This document shows, piece after piece, positions 1-12,047 of a DNA stretch of 64,000 nt. The stretch's first letter is position 1. Every line of letters starts with the position of its first letter. The notes below the pieces were generated by a model. That model ran no database searches. It was not told the DNA's origin and worked only from the letters and a program-made list of their open reading frames with translations. A program made the translations under genes and the position numbers. The DNA comes from Blastomyces gilchristii SLH14081 (taxonomy: Eukaryota; Ascomycota; Eurotiomycetes; Onygenales; Ajellomycetaceae), in NCBI RefSeq assembly GCF_000003855.2, contig NW_003101677.1, positions 120,922 through 184,921 of the forward strand, in the 5' to 3' direction.

Positions 1-2568
1 ACAGAGCTGTCTCAGTCAGATAGTATTAAGATCAAGAATAATACTGAATATCTTATAAAGAAAATATTGAATAAGTAAACATATTACAGCAAGCTTCAAT
101 ATCTCATTAAATAAGAAAATTATTCATTGTCAGAGAATTCATGAGAATCACTTGAGTATTTGAAAAATGCTGAGAAAGAGATTGCAAGCTATGAGACAGC
201 TAGTAAAGATTACTCTGTTACATATCAGAGACATTGAATAAGAAATACTGCTTAAGACTTCTCATTTTTTCTCAAAGAGTTTTTTCAGAGATGATCTTGC
301 AGTGATAAGCTGACATCTTGTAAACTCTGTAACACTCTTCTTCTATTTTCTCTTAAAGAATTTTTTAGAAGTTTAACAAGACTATATAAGTGTAAAATTC
401 CTGAAGTGATTAAAGAAAAGAAATATTTGAAATTAATAAAAAGATTAATATTATTGATTTGCAGACTGCTGCTATTCTAATAAGACTGCAGTTCACTGAA
501 AAAGTAAAAAAGAGAGATCAGACCTTACTTATTAATAATCACATTCTTATCAAACTTATTCTTCACTGTTGAAGTCTCTGATACTGATATCTTTATCTGT
601 CAAGAAGTTAGTACTGCAGCACTGTAGAAGAATATGAGAAATATATGAAATATTAACTTATTAACTTATAAAGCATCTCAGTTATCTGTTTCAATTAAAG
701 TGAGATTCTCTTCAATCAGTGATTAATCTTCATAACACTTTCAACAGCAGTACTGATCAATTCTTTCTTAAGATCAGTCATTCTGAGATATTTTTTCATC
801 TCAGAGATTCATACTTTTGTCTTCTTTTACAGACAAGCAAGAGAGACCTTCTCAGTCTTGGCAGAATCTGTTAACACTTAAAGCTCTGAGATTCTCACTC
901 TGTACTGCTTGAGTATCTGAGCTTCTTATCAGAGCTGATATAATGTCTTTCTGTGAGATAATACTTACAGAGAGACAGAAGTTGTTGTTATAGATACAAT
1001 AAAAATAATGAGAGTGAGAGAAGAAGTAGATGTATAAGATCTCTTCTTTCTTCAGCTGCTTAGCATAGTGCAGACATGTGATAATACTGATCAGAAACTA
1101 CACTGAAGCCTTCTCACAGAGTGAAGATAAAGAGACTGTAGAACTCTATGAACTCAATTCAGCAGCATTCTGAGCAGGGCTCAGATGTATCATAAGAGAG
1201 AAACTATGAATTGAGCTTCTCAGAGCTGCTATTTCTGAAATTAAGCTCTTCTCAAGATTCTCTCTGAATGATCACACAGGGTCATACATCACTGTGTTGA
1301 CTGAAAAGGAGAATGATGTTATGACAGTGATGAAGAGAGCAGAGAAAGAACTGAACACAGATGAACTGACTGACAGAAGAGATGACATCTCACTGTAAGA
1401 CACAGTGACTACTGCCACAGCTGTAAGAGAAGTAGAAGAAGAAGAAGAAGATATGACAATAAGAGCAGTGCTTCTGCAGCTTATTGACACTGCTGTCTCT
1501 GTCTTCAACCTGGCTTTCTTGATAGTCACAGAGATCACAGCTGTACTACAAAGACATTTGATCACTAGAAAATGTCAGAATAAGCTCTTTATTATCTTTC
1601 AAGAATGATACTCTCATACACTTACTGTTATAATTGAGAGAAGAAAGAAGAAAAATATGTTATAAAGAGAGAGAATCTTTTTAAAAAATCCTATCACTAC
1701 TGTTAGTAATATCTCTAAAATATATCACTTTTGCAGAGAATTTCATATATAGAACAGAATATGATGAGAGATCTGTAAGTTTCTTATTAACTATATTTTT
1801 CACATTTCAAATCAATATATAAGAAACTCACTTATCATATGTTTAATTTGAATAGAGATAAGAAAGAAAGATCTACACAGTCAGCAGAAAAACTCATCTA
1901 TTTCTTTATATCACACACAGTATATACACTGTCAATGAATTGATAATTATTACTATATAATAAAGATAACTTCTAATTCAGTAATCTTGAGAGTATTGAG
2001 ACTATATTCTTAAAGAGAAGAACATTGTCACACTCTCAGCTGTTCTAAGACTCTGTTACAGTTTCACATGACTTATCACTTTTATGTGAATAATTTCATT
2101 TATCTCACAGACTGTTTGAATCAGTTTTTAATCACTCTATAACATTATTTGAATATATCATAGAAAGATCTAATTGATGAATATAAGAACTCTACTTCTA
2201 TACAAGATCAGCAGATTACTCTTTCTTGATAGTGAGACACTGCTGAGATATCACTCTGGCTATTCTTACTTATGAAATAAGAGAAGAGTATCTGTTCATT
2301 ATCTATATAGAATAGCTAGATACTGACTTCTCATCAAAGAAGTCAGTGATTTGTTTTTCTTCTACTGAAATATATATAAGAGTTACTGCATTTCTCATAC
2401 AATCTTTTTAGTATACTAAGTATCATATCTGTGATATTCTTGCAATAACTCTGTAGTCTATGAGCTTGCTATTCAAGTAAGATAGTCAAGCTCACTCATA
2501 CAGCTTCTCAACAACTATTTCTATGTGACGCCGCTGACTAGTCATCACTTCGGTTTCATTATGTTACA
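1..2568 (+). mobile_element. Ty3/gypsy element, 3' part only, mutated
   Basis: This stretch is an inverted, heavily mutated copy of 56989-59530. For example, the tract around 60-140 matches the reverse complement of about 59430-59500, and the reading near 1272-1565 matches the one at 57982-58278 with many C/T and G/A changes. The right copy lies downstream of a gypsy integrase, so this is the 3' end of the same family in + orientation, ending at the LTR edge at 2568 (..GTTACA). No intact reading frame survives. CC, GG and CG are almost absent, as expected of RIP-type mutation. The 5' part lies off the left edge. Confidence 0.7.
1606..2568 (+). repeat. probable 3' LTR of the left gypsy element
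   Basis: A segment of about 960 bp starts TGATACTCTC and ends GTTACA. It corresponds to the inverted copy 56989-57941 of the right-hand element. The outer end is well defined because similarity stops there in both copies. The inner end is inferred from a TG..CA-type boundary and has no clear polypurine tract, so it may be misplaced by tens of bases. Confidence 0.45.
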
Positions 2569-5003
2569 CAGTGCAGTTCTAAAGACAGTCTTTCATTCAT
2601 TCTCAGACTGTATTCACAGTTATGTATATACATTGATCATATTCAGTTGTGTGAATATAACAGCTCTCATGAGATGATTGATCACATTCTCAATCAGAGA
2701 TAGAAGATAGTAACTCTTTATTATCTTAAAGTTCAGATTACAGTAATCTATATATAATCTGAGATCTTTATTCTTCTTCTTCATAAATATCACAGAGGCT
2801 CTCACAGAGGTCTGTAAAGATTAGATAAAGTCATTCTTTAAATTCTTCTTTATATAGGCCTGTAAGATCTCTGTCTTATAATGAGAGAGCTTATAGATTA
2901 ATCTTCAGAAGAGTTTCTACTCTTTTATTAAATCTATTATTAGATTCTTCTCACAGTGAGAAGAGAGCTCAGCTGTCTTTACTGAGCTGAATATCTCTGT
3001 GAGATCTCAGTATTTCTCTGATATCTGAAGCTCAGTTTTTATAACTGCAAAGTTCTCAGACATTTATAAAGTTATTATATAGATAAGCTTATCTTCTCTA
3101 ATCAACTCTACAGCATTAACTGATTCTATCTTTATAAGTGAGTTTATCAACACTGATCAGATGTATAAACCTAACTTATAAACAGCTATGTATAGATTAT
3201 GTCTTTGAAGTTATACAAGTTCTAAGTATATATTATCTGTGATATTTATAATAATCATAGTTTTCATAAATTTTCTTCAGATTCTGAAGAGATCTTATAA
3301 TTCAAAAATAACTCTTATAAGTCTCTCAGCTCTCAGATCTGAGTTCTCATACTCTGCTTATTATAAGAGCAGATTCTCAGTTTTCATCATTCAGCTTATT
3401 TACTCTGTGAGCTTTAGAGACACTATAGTGACCTGAGATTCTGAGTTCATTAATACTTTTTATACTTGTGAGACAGTAGTACTGCAGTGTAGTCTCTTCT
3501 TATAAGTAAGTATTTTCATCAGAGAAGTAACAAATTCAGATATTAACTTCAAGACTCTTAAGAAGACTGTTGCTGACTCTGTTTATAACTTCTTAAATTC
3601 TTATTTAGATTTATCTGAACAGTTTGTATAGAGATATTCTGATTTAGAACAGATAAAGTAGAGACTCTTTTTCTTAATCTCTCTATTATACACTCTGTTT
3701 ACAGAAGCTTATAAAGCTCTCTCTCTCTACTCAGCAGTCAGATATAAATCTCTCTATATCTTATTATCTTTCTCTGATAAATCTGTTCTCTATTATTCTA
3801 ACTCTTATAAAATCAGTCAATGATTTACTCTTCACAGATCTATAACTCTTACAGTAATTTATAAACAGTGAATAAGAGTTATTAATTTCTTCAGAGTTAA
3901 GAACTTAAAGTCTTACTTAATAAGCTTATTCTATATATTTTTATTCAGTTTCTTTATAAATATTATTATTCAGATCTTGTTTCAGAACTCTGTTTTCACA
4001 GATCTTAATTTATATTATAATTTTATAAAGTACTGTAAGTAGTCTTTATCAGATTTCTTATCTCTTTTTCTAATATTAATAATTATAACTCAGATATTCT
4101 CTGTTTAACTTATAAAGTCTCTTAACTTATTCTCTAAATAGATCTTGAGAATAGATCAGTAAGATCTCTTATATTCATTTTCTAAATAATTTAATCAGTT
4201 CTTGACTTCAGTATAGTAAAGATCTGTTATTATATAAATAACAGCTTCTTTATCTTTTATATCACACAGCTGAGCTTATGTGTCAATTTCAAATACAAAC
4301 TTATAAAAGCTTTTATAGATTATAATTCAGTAAGTAATCTTAAATAATTATAACTTAAGAAAGTTTCTTTTCAGTTTATAAGTATCTCTGAAGATTATGT
4401 CTAGAGATCTGATTTAAGAATGTTTATAGATAGTAAGTATTTCTTATAAAAAAATAGCTTAATTCTGTAAGAGATGCTTAAGAATATTCTTCACTGAAAT
4501 TGATTTATTTATAAGTTTGAAGAGTTTCTCTATCACAGATATAGAGAATAATATTCTGTAAGTAATTAATAAGTTCTCTGAGACTTCTTTTATAAGAATT
4601 ATTCATAATTCAGATAACTACTTCTAAGTGTTAATAGTAGAATTCACAGAGATTAAAGTATATAAGTTTCTAGTTCTTTCAGTTATAATAAACAGTTACT
4701 GACTGACTAAGTTTAAAATGTAAGAATAAGTACTCATAGATAATTATTCAGATATTTGCAGCTTAATATAATATATACTATTAACTACTAGAAGTATTCA
4801 CAGTAGAAAGATAAAATATAGAAGTTAAAAGTATAATAGTATTCAAGCTAAGTTATAAATAGTATTTATAAACTTCAGTCTATATAGTTATATATAGTCA
4901 AGAGCTGCTAACTCTATTAATTATATAAAAGATAGAATTAGAGGTAAAGAATCTGTAAGAAGTGAGATTTCTTACAGATATACTTAATAATAAGTGAGTA
5001 AAA
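2569..5003 (-). mobile_element. second gypsy-type fragment with reverse transcriptase remnant
   Basis: On the minus strand 2620-2805 reads as a gypsy reverse-transcriptase core start (motifs like SVIFMKKK, DLRLYIDYCNLN and FTQLNMIN, where active elements have VDYRxLN and FSxLDL). The reading stops abruptly at the LTR edge at 2568, so the rest of the polymerase is missing. Upstream (3000-5000) I see only AT-rich sequence full of stops, in the place where gag and protease would lie. It differs from the RT remnant near 62.2 kb and is probably another family. The right edge is set by the start of similarity to the TA-inserting transposon. Confidence 0.55.
2620..2805 (-). pseudogene. gypsy reverse transcriptase fragment
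   Basis: An open stretch of 61 codons carries the N-terminal RT palm motifs of Ty3/gypsy polymerases: the K-K-K-N-x-D-L-R run, the xDYxxLN motif, and a Q-L-N-M block where the catalytic first Asp is expected (Asn instead of Asp, a G-to-A type change). It has no start codon of its own and is cut off before the YxDD motif. It cannot make an active enzyme. Confidence 0.6.
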
Positions 5004-5364
5004 ATTAATATTTAACTGATGAATTTATATCTTAATTATCTCTTTCTGACTGTTATTCAATACTCAATTCAGTGAAACTCTTATAGTTCTTAATTTCTTC
5101 TCATTGATTCTCTTATATAAGATAATATATAAGACTTTGAATTCTTATAACAGAGATATGATTTTTAATTTTAAATTACTTTTATATATGTTAACAGCTC
5201 TTTATAACTGCTTCTCAGTATAATTAGAAGATTTAGACATGATTATAATTAATAATAATTATTTAAAGATGAAGAATGAAGATATTGAAAATATTTTCTA
5301 TACAGTGTGATTTTCTGTACACTGTGATGCACTCACTACAGAGAGTGAGTAAGCATGGCACGGT
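5004..5364. mobile_element. half copy of TA-inserting TIR transposon
   Basis: The 361 bp ending at 5364 match 30341-30702 almost base for base, including the terminal inverted repeat (cactcact..gagtgagtaagcatggcacggt) followed by TA. Similarity begins near 5004, where an unrelated repeat sequence is joined, so the other terminus is missing. This is a truncated relative of the complete element at 29501-30702. Confidence 0.75.
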
Positions 5365-5460
5365 TAGATAGTAGAGAAGCAGAGAATGAGTATAAGATGC
5401 TGCAGCTTCTGTGAGTTACATGATGTGTACGTAAGCATGCTCTAAGCCCTAGGTCTTACA

Positions 5461-5572
5461 TCTTGAAGAATAATGTTGTTGTGTTGTATATGTATAATCT
5501 ATCTACGCGAGTTACACTAAATGAATAGGTTGGAGTGACACATGACTAGAGTAAGTGTAGTAATTATCAATA
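5461..5572 (-). repeat. 3' LTR of copia element 1
   Basis: 112 bp; on the minus strand it starts TATTGATAATTAC (TGTTGGTGATTAC in the better copy) and ends CTTCAAGA. It differs from the partner at 10551-10662 almost only by C/T and G/A changes, in CC, CG and CA contexts. Confidence 0.9.
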
Positions 5573-6353
5573 CTCTCTCTTACTATATCATAGCCTATAA
5601 TAAGCTGCCACCTGAGGCCTCTCTCATTCTCAAATCTTTCAAAAATACAATAATAATTAATTATATGAATCAGACTCTGATTTTCTCATTAGAAAAGACA
5701 TCTGTACAGCAATAACTGTAAAAATCAAGAAATATATGTAAAATTTATTGATTTGCTGTATTATTATTATCATTCAATCATTTCTTTCTAATCTCTTTTA
5801 AATCAATTCTTTTGATAAAATCTTCAAATGCAGGCTTCATCAGTGACTTGATAAGCTCATCAGCTATATTCACTGTAGAATCAATATATTTCATCATAAT
5901 TTCTTCTTTTTCAATCAAATTGTGAAGAATATGATATCTAATCTCAATGTGATGTAATCTTCATGTTAAGAATTTCTTCTTTGCTAGATCAATTGCTCTC
6001 TTATTATCAACTTATAGATGTGAGTATATTTTCACTTTTTCATCATTTATCAACTCAGTGTTATATAACATATCATTCAATCAGATTATCTCACAAGCTG
6101 TCTTACTAGCTCTAATATATTCAGCTTCTGTGATTAATTTAGTAATAGATGTCTGTCTCTGTAACTGTTATGAGATTGATGACCTGTTAATCAATATAAC
6201 ATAGCTGATAGTTGATTTGTATTGAAGATCTGCTCTTGCTCAGTCTGAATCATAGTATATCACAGAACTCAGACCATCTTCTATCTTCTTCTTATACAAT
6301 ATGTCATGGTTTTTCATCTTCTTGACATAATGTAGAACATGCTTCAATGCTGC

Positions 6354-6572
6354 TCAACATGCCTTGTATAAACATGAGTTAAAATGTGAGAGATAGTTGA
6401 CTGTAAATGCCAGGTCTGACCGGCTGCTTAAGACTAAATATTGCAATGATCTCAATTCTTGATGATATCTTATAGCTGTAAAGTCATCATTCAATTCTTC
6501 TCTCTCATCAGATGAGAATTTCAGTTGTATATCAGCTATTATCAGAGTATCAGCTGGATTTATCTTATTCAT
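6354..6572 (-). pseudogene. copia reverse transcriptase/RNase H linker fragment
   Basis: The longest open stretch in the pol 3' half of copia element 1 (72 codons). Motifs such as YHQELRSLQYLVLSSRSDLAF and VNYLSHF are the conserved block between the copia RT thumb and RNase H (usually GxLxYLxxxTRPDIxxAV). A parallel, more decayed copy is at about 42160-44050 in copia element 2. It is non-functional, because the flanking frames are full of stops. Confidence 0.75.
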
Positions 6573-8648
6573 ACTAAAATCTTCAAGAATCTTCTCAATA
6601 TAACAGCTCTATGTAATTGCTAGATCATCATTTCTCTGATATTTAATCTTCATCTTAAGATATAGCTTGATCTCTTTGATATTCTTTGTCTCAAATCTCT
6701 TTACATTCTCTCTCAATACTCAGTCTAATTACTGTTCTTGAGATTCTGTCATCTGACAATCATTAACATGCAATATCAGATAGATCTTATGAACAGAGTA
6801 ATATAGAAATCTGCTGTTATAAGATAATATCTTGAATCTCAATGTGATAAGATGTTCTGTTATTAGAAAATATTATACTCTCACAGCTTGCTTCATTTTA
6901 TATAGACTCTGATAGAGTAGTCTCATCAAGCTCTCTCTGCTGTGCTTAATATCTGTGAGTAGTTATATATAGATCATCACATTCTGTAATAGTATATCAT
7001 TTAAAAATATGAATACATAGTTAATTGATTTGATCTTTCATTCTTTGACAGTTGATATAGTGAATAGACTGTGTAATATAGACTCTGATATCACTGCAGT
7101 ATATAATCTTGTATAATAGATACTCTGCTATTGTAAGAACTCTCTAATCACTCAGTGAGCTTTAAAGTGAATAATTTCTCTCTTATTATTAAATTTTTAA
7201 TTATATACTCATTTATCTATAAGAATATTCATTTCTGAGATCTTCTTAATAATAATATATATCTTCTTCTATTCAAATATCTTAATCTTCTTTTTTATTA
7301 TCTTATGTTAATAGTCTCAGTCTGAGCTTCTCTTGACTTCTGTCAGTGTAGTTAATCAGTCTGTCAGAATACTTAGAATAGAATCATTCTTATTAACAGA
7401 GTCTTCAGACTCTTCATTCATAACAAACTGTGTCTTATTATTTAGAAGATAGATTGAATTAATTACATTCTCTAAGTTTTCATTTATAATTATCTTCAAA
7501 ACATCTGACTTTTTCTTTACTAGATATTATAGTAAGCAGTGCTATCATTTCTCTCTAACATTCAGAATGTTTAATTTATCAGATAATTCATTGAATTCTC
7601 TCACTGTATTTATAGATGTATTTGCATCTATGTCAAGAGCTTCATTAAATATAATATCTTATGCAATTTTAAGATAATGTACAACAGAATCTCACACACA
7701 ATATTAATGTAATTCTTGATATTCAATCAGCTGCTATTCTCTGCTGTCAGTTCTATCTATGAGCTTATTTAATACTTTCAAATTCTTCTTATAGACCTTG
7801 CACTCTCATCTCTGTATTCAATGAATAGAAGATTACATCTCAGTTCACACTTTAAAAGATATAAGTGATGTTTCTTTCTTACATTTAAATATCTTTATTA
7901 ATATTGAGAATGTGTTGATTATCATAATCACAGCTTGTATTACTTTATCTCAAAGTTCTCTTTTTAATTCACTATTAAATAGTAGACTTCATATCTTTTC
8001 TATAACTATTCAATTCATATGTTTCACTGAGTTATTTAATTATAATATATCAGATATAGTTATTTCATACATTATTTCTTTACTCTGATAGTAGATCTTA
8101 AGTTCTTGACTTTTAAACTCTTCTTCATCATTTCAGTATAGAGTTTCAACTCAACATTATATAGTTATCTTAATATTTATAATAAAGTTTATTAATCTTG
8201 CAGTAGATTCTCTCTTTCTTATTATAAGAATTACTCATCTATAACAGATTATATTATCTATTATACTTAATCAGTAGCTTACACTCTCTCTAGTGAGAGT
8301 GTTATTTCTGTTGAAAAGTGTTTTTTCATTCTCTATCAGATCAATGAAGAATCTCATTATTAGTTTAATAGCTTATATTATAGATATAAAGATTGAATAT
8401 ATTATTTTTATCTAAACACAGACTTTGCAGAATGATAAAGCTTATTAATCAATAATTCTCATTTCTAGATATGAATCTGCTATTATTTTTACAATATCTG
8501 CAGAATTTAGATATTCTAACTTTTAATATTGTTATATTATTATAAGTTCTATAATCTTTATATTATTTCTTTCAGATAGTATTAATATTATGTCATCTTT
8601 CATCTGTAATATGTTTATAGATTTAAAATCATCATTGAGTATAGTAAA

Positions 8649-8957
8649 CTAGATTAAGTCTCTGTATATAACTAGTCTTTTTATCTTATAGATATTATTC
8701 TTATTTAATCTTGCTGTAAATAAGAACATGTGATCAGAAGACATAATTAATATAGTATAATTATTCTTATATATTAACTGCTTATAGATATAATTCTGAT
8801 GTATAAGCTTATTTATACTCATGAGATTCACTTCTAACTTCAGAATATAGTAAATATTATTTAACAGCATATCTGCTTCTTTCACTGAAATCTTTGTATT
8901 TTCTATAGCTATAGCAGAGATCACTGTTCTATCTATTATTTTCAACATTACTTTCAT
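8649..8957 (-). pseudogene. copia protease/GAG-pre-integrase fragment
   Basis: A 102-codon open stretch. The pattern NNIYYILKLEVNLMSINKLI matches the conserved copia GAG-pre-integrase pattern (xVLYVPxLxxNLxSVxxL) that follows the protease. It lies between the zinc knuckle and the integrase region, as expected. There is no start and the frame is broken on both sides. Confidence 0.6.
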
Positions 8958-9197
8958 CTTCTAAGGTTTTGTTATAATAAGATCTCTGTGAGATATGATA
9001 TAAATACCTGATTCAGAGTTTAAAATTCAGGTATTTTTTTCTGTCTGATCACTTATATAGGCCTTTTCTTTAATGTAAAATACTTGCTTTATAATATTAT
9101 AAACAGAAGCAGTATCTGTATTCTCTGTATTCTTATCTTTATTCTTATTTCTATTGATGTTGAAATTCAAATTTAAAGAATATTTCTCAGAGTATTT

Positions 9198-9251
9198 CTT
9201 TTAACAGTCAGTCTGAATATAATTAATCTTTTAATAGTAATAGTAGATTCT
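9198..9251 (-). pseudogene. copia gag zinc-knuckle remnant
   Basis: The minus strand reads approximately Y-Y-x-x-K-I-x-x-I-Q-T-D-C-x-K-K, a decayed CX2CX4HX4C knuckle in which only the last Cys remains. The position upstream of the protease fits Gag. Confidence 0.45.
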
Positions 9252-10550
9252 TATATCATTATTTCTATATTCAGGTTTGAATTCAGTATTCTTATTCTTA
9301 TTATTATCTTTCTCTTTATTCTTGTCTTTCTTATTCTTATCTTGCATGTTATTGATAGAATTTCTAGATATATCAGTATTTGCTTTATTTACAGTAGAGA
9401 GCTGTAAAAGAATATTATAGTACAGACTTATAAAATCATTCTCTAAGAGTTAAGTATTATCTTTATCAATTTGATTTATTCAATTTCTTATAAATAAGAC
9501 TTAATCTCTGTTAACTTCTATAAGCAGTCTGTTAAAAAACATGATATTTAGAATCTTATATTCTAGACAGATATAATCAGTTCTTATAATAATTAAATAT
9601 TCAATGAAAGCTCTATTAAATTCTTTACTTTTAAAGATTATTTTAATAAGCTCTTTAAATAAATGAGTTCTATGTATAGTAGATCTCTTGAAAAAGTTAT
9701 TCTCTATAATAATTTATAGAGTATAAGCTGATAATTTGAACTTCTTAAGTATAGTGAAATGAGTCTTGATCTGCAGAGTAATTATAGATTATATATAATT
9801 ATATAATTAAAGATTATATTCTTTTCAGAAATGTTATATATTTATAGTGATATTCTTATTAAGATTATTATCTTTAAGAATATTATTGATTTCAGACTAC
9901 TCTACAGTTAAAAGAATTTTCTCTCTTTATATTAAGTAATTAATAAATTTAGTGAGAACTATTAATCTTTTAATAAGTCTTATTTAACTTCTGAATTCTT
10001 TAAGAACTTTTATTATAACAGATATCTTCTCTTTCTATTAAAGATATTCTGTCAGATCTACTTCTATCTCATTATCTATAGAATCATTTCTACTGATCTT
10101 CATTCACTCAATCTTATACTGAAGTCTTGTAATTTCTAGTCTTATATAAGTCTTCTTACTTACTGAGCTATTATTGTTTCAGTTACTTAAGCTCTCTATA
10201 TTATCTGATATCTCACTAATATCTTTAACTAAGTCTTTATATATATTAAACTTATCAAATCATTCTTTTATAATTATATCATTTAACTTAAATGCTTCAG
10301 AAGCTGTCTTCTGATTCATTATTAATATTAACAGTGATCTGTGATCTTGTGTTTACTACTCTGATATTTTCTCATTTCTCTGTCTTGAAGACATGTATTC
10401 TTTTATTAAGTCAGGTATCTCTCTGAATCTTAGATTAATCATGAGTTCAATCACTCAATAAATCATCTAGGCATGCTTGTAATAATGTGTGGAGATGTCA
10501 ATTTAGCATGTTGTTGCAGTTATTTGTTGCTTGTGAAGGGCTTCATAACC

Positions 10551-10662
10551 TCTTGAAGAATAACATTGTTGTGTTGTGTGTGTGTAATCTATCTACGCGA
10601 GTTACACTAAATGGATAGGTTGGGGTGGCACGTGACTAGGGTAGGTGTAGTAATCACCAACA
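10551..10662 (-). repeat. 5' LTR of copia element 1
   Basis: 112 bp, starting TGTTGGTGATTAC on the minus strand and ending CTTCAAGA. It keeps CpG sites and a CACGTG palindrome that its partner has lost. Just inside, the sequence GGTTATGAAGCCC is a possible primer-binding site resembling the Met-tRNA anticodon-arm sites used by copia elements; this is only suggestive. Confidence 0.9.
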
Positions 10663-10667
10663 TTACA

Positions 10668-11200
10668 TGCTGTACCTTGCTGCGTCATCTGGGTCAATCC
10701 CTATTTGCATGCATCTCCTCAGTATGGGAGCAGATGTGAATTTCCAATGTAGTTACTCGCCAACTGGGATTAACCTCCGAAGCATGATAATACGCAAGTC
10801 CAGATTCAATTAATACGATATACTTCCATGACAGCAGTGTCAAGTTAGTGAGCTGTATTCACATGGTGGATTTTCTGATCAAGTCGGGGGCAGCTATGAA
10901 TCCGTTCAAGAAGAGGGTGGGACACTCTTCTTGCGGCGGCGGCATTCGCAGGTCGCAAAGAAATTGTACAACTACTTCTGGATGCTGGGGGGGATGTGAA
11001 TATGGGAATCGGGGTAGGGATGTATGTTCAACAGCGCTCTTGCTGCTGCTGCCTGTGATAGGTTGAACATAAAATAAGTGGTTGAGCAGCTTATCAAGCA
11101 TGGGGCGGAGATGGATACCTCATATTGTGGATTTCCTCATCAAATCCGGTGCAAAGGAAGAATACTATTCATAAGAGATTTTGAAAGCTCTGATACAGAT
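10668..11200 (+). pseudogene. ankyrin-repeat gene relic split by copia element 1
   Basis: Three blocks have the ankyrin helix/hairpin pattern but lie in different frames. About 10670-10770 reads YLAASSGS..MHLLSMGADVNF. About 10940-11000 reads AAFAGRKEIVQLLLDAGGDVN. About 11075-11150 reads VEQLIKHGAEMDT and VDFLIKSGAKEE. Ankyrin proteins are protein-binding repeats of many roles, so no specific function can be given. The copia element sits immediately upstream with its target duplication, so it split this gene. The few bases at 5367-5455 on the other side of the element may be its 5' part but contain stops. Frameshifts and stops show decay. Confidence 0.7.
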
Positions 11201-12047
11201 GAAGAGATGGTACGCTGGTAAGAGAGTAGAACTTGAATATTCTAGAGAAAGAAGCCCTGAATCATTGAGCCAGATCAATGTCTGTCATCATCATTGAAGA
11301 CTTTCTTATTTATGTTGTAATGTTGGCAGTCTCAGACATTATATTTTGTTGATATACTATTGAAAGATTCATCTGAATATTTCAAAATTCTTTCTCTATT
11401 GAATGAGACTCTCTCTACTTGTCATCTGATGAAACAATGTGGCAGAGATATAAATACTCGCTTAGTATTATTTATAGCCAGGTTCTTGATCAATTAACTG
11501 TTTCTTATTCTTCATTAGTCTCTACACTCATAGTGCAGGTTCTCAAATATCATTTGTAAAATAAATTCCTCTCATACTCTTCATACATCTGAAGTTGAAC
11601 CTTTCAGACAATATGAATCCTTGAAATGAGTGAGGCATAATACTGTAATTAACATATTTCTTATTATAACTAATACATCCATGCCTTAATAATCATCCGG
11701 ACGGGAAGATATAATTGTAATCTCATGGACTCATTGACCGAACAGTAAATTAGTGGGACTTGATGTCGATCCAGCCCCAACCCCCGGATCAGTCTATAAC
11801 TTCCAACAACCCGCAACAATCAACTTTCAAGCACCAGCAACAACATCATCCGATCCCGTCCCGATAACCTCACATTTATCCTCTCCCGCTTTACCAAACC
11901 TCTGCTAGTTACTCTATTGGACCTGATTCCCTCATCTCCTCGCCGCAGCCCCTCAAACAAGCTCCAAAAGCAGCTTGCCACGCGCCTGCTGTCTGCCTAC
12001 CATCCCCCCCTCCCCGAGCCCCCAATCTATCTATCTCCCTACGAAGC
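11201..12047. other. transition from AT-rich repeat border to gene island, no gene seen
   Basis: 11201-11660 is moderately AT-rich with a mildly mutated look and no convincing frame; one short reading (CGRDINTR, near 11440) resembles an ankyrin hairpin. From about 11700 the composition becomes normal, and 11740-12047 is the pyrimidine-rich upstream region of the V-ATPase subunit gene. Confidence 0.5.

Larger units (their letters stand above)
5461..10662 (-). mobile_element. complete Ty1/copia retrotransposon, mutated, nested in ankyrin gene
   Basis: Two 112-bp direct repeats (5461-5572 and 10551-10662) bound 5202 bp, and the same five bases TTACA flank it at 5456-5460 and 10663-10667: a full-length LTR element with its target duplication. 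On the minus strand the order is gag zinc knuckle (about 9198-9251), protease/GAG-pre-integrase (8649-8957), then reverse transcriptase and RNase H (about 6150-6900), the copia order. An AGAGAGAG polypurine tract abuts the 3' LTR. All frames are broken and C is depleted by RIP-type change. The LTR next to the gene island (10551-10662) is far less mutated than the other one. Confidence 0.9.

Noticed and set aside
10551..10562. LTR starting at TGATTACTAC and not at TGTTGG
   Set aside because: Both 3' LTR copies show TATTGA at this place, a G-to-A form of TGTTGG, and only the longer LTR leaves the exact TTACA duplication.
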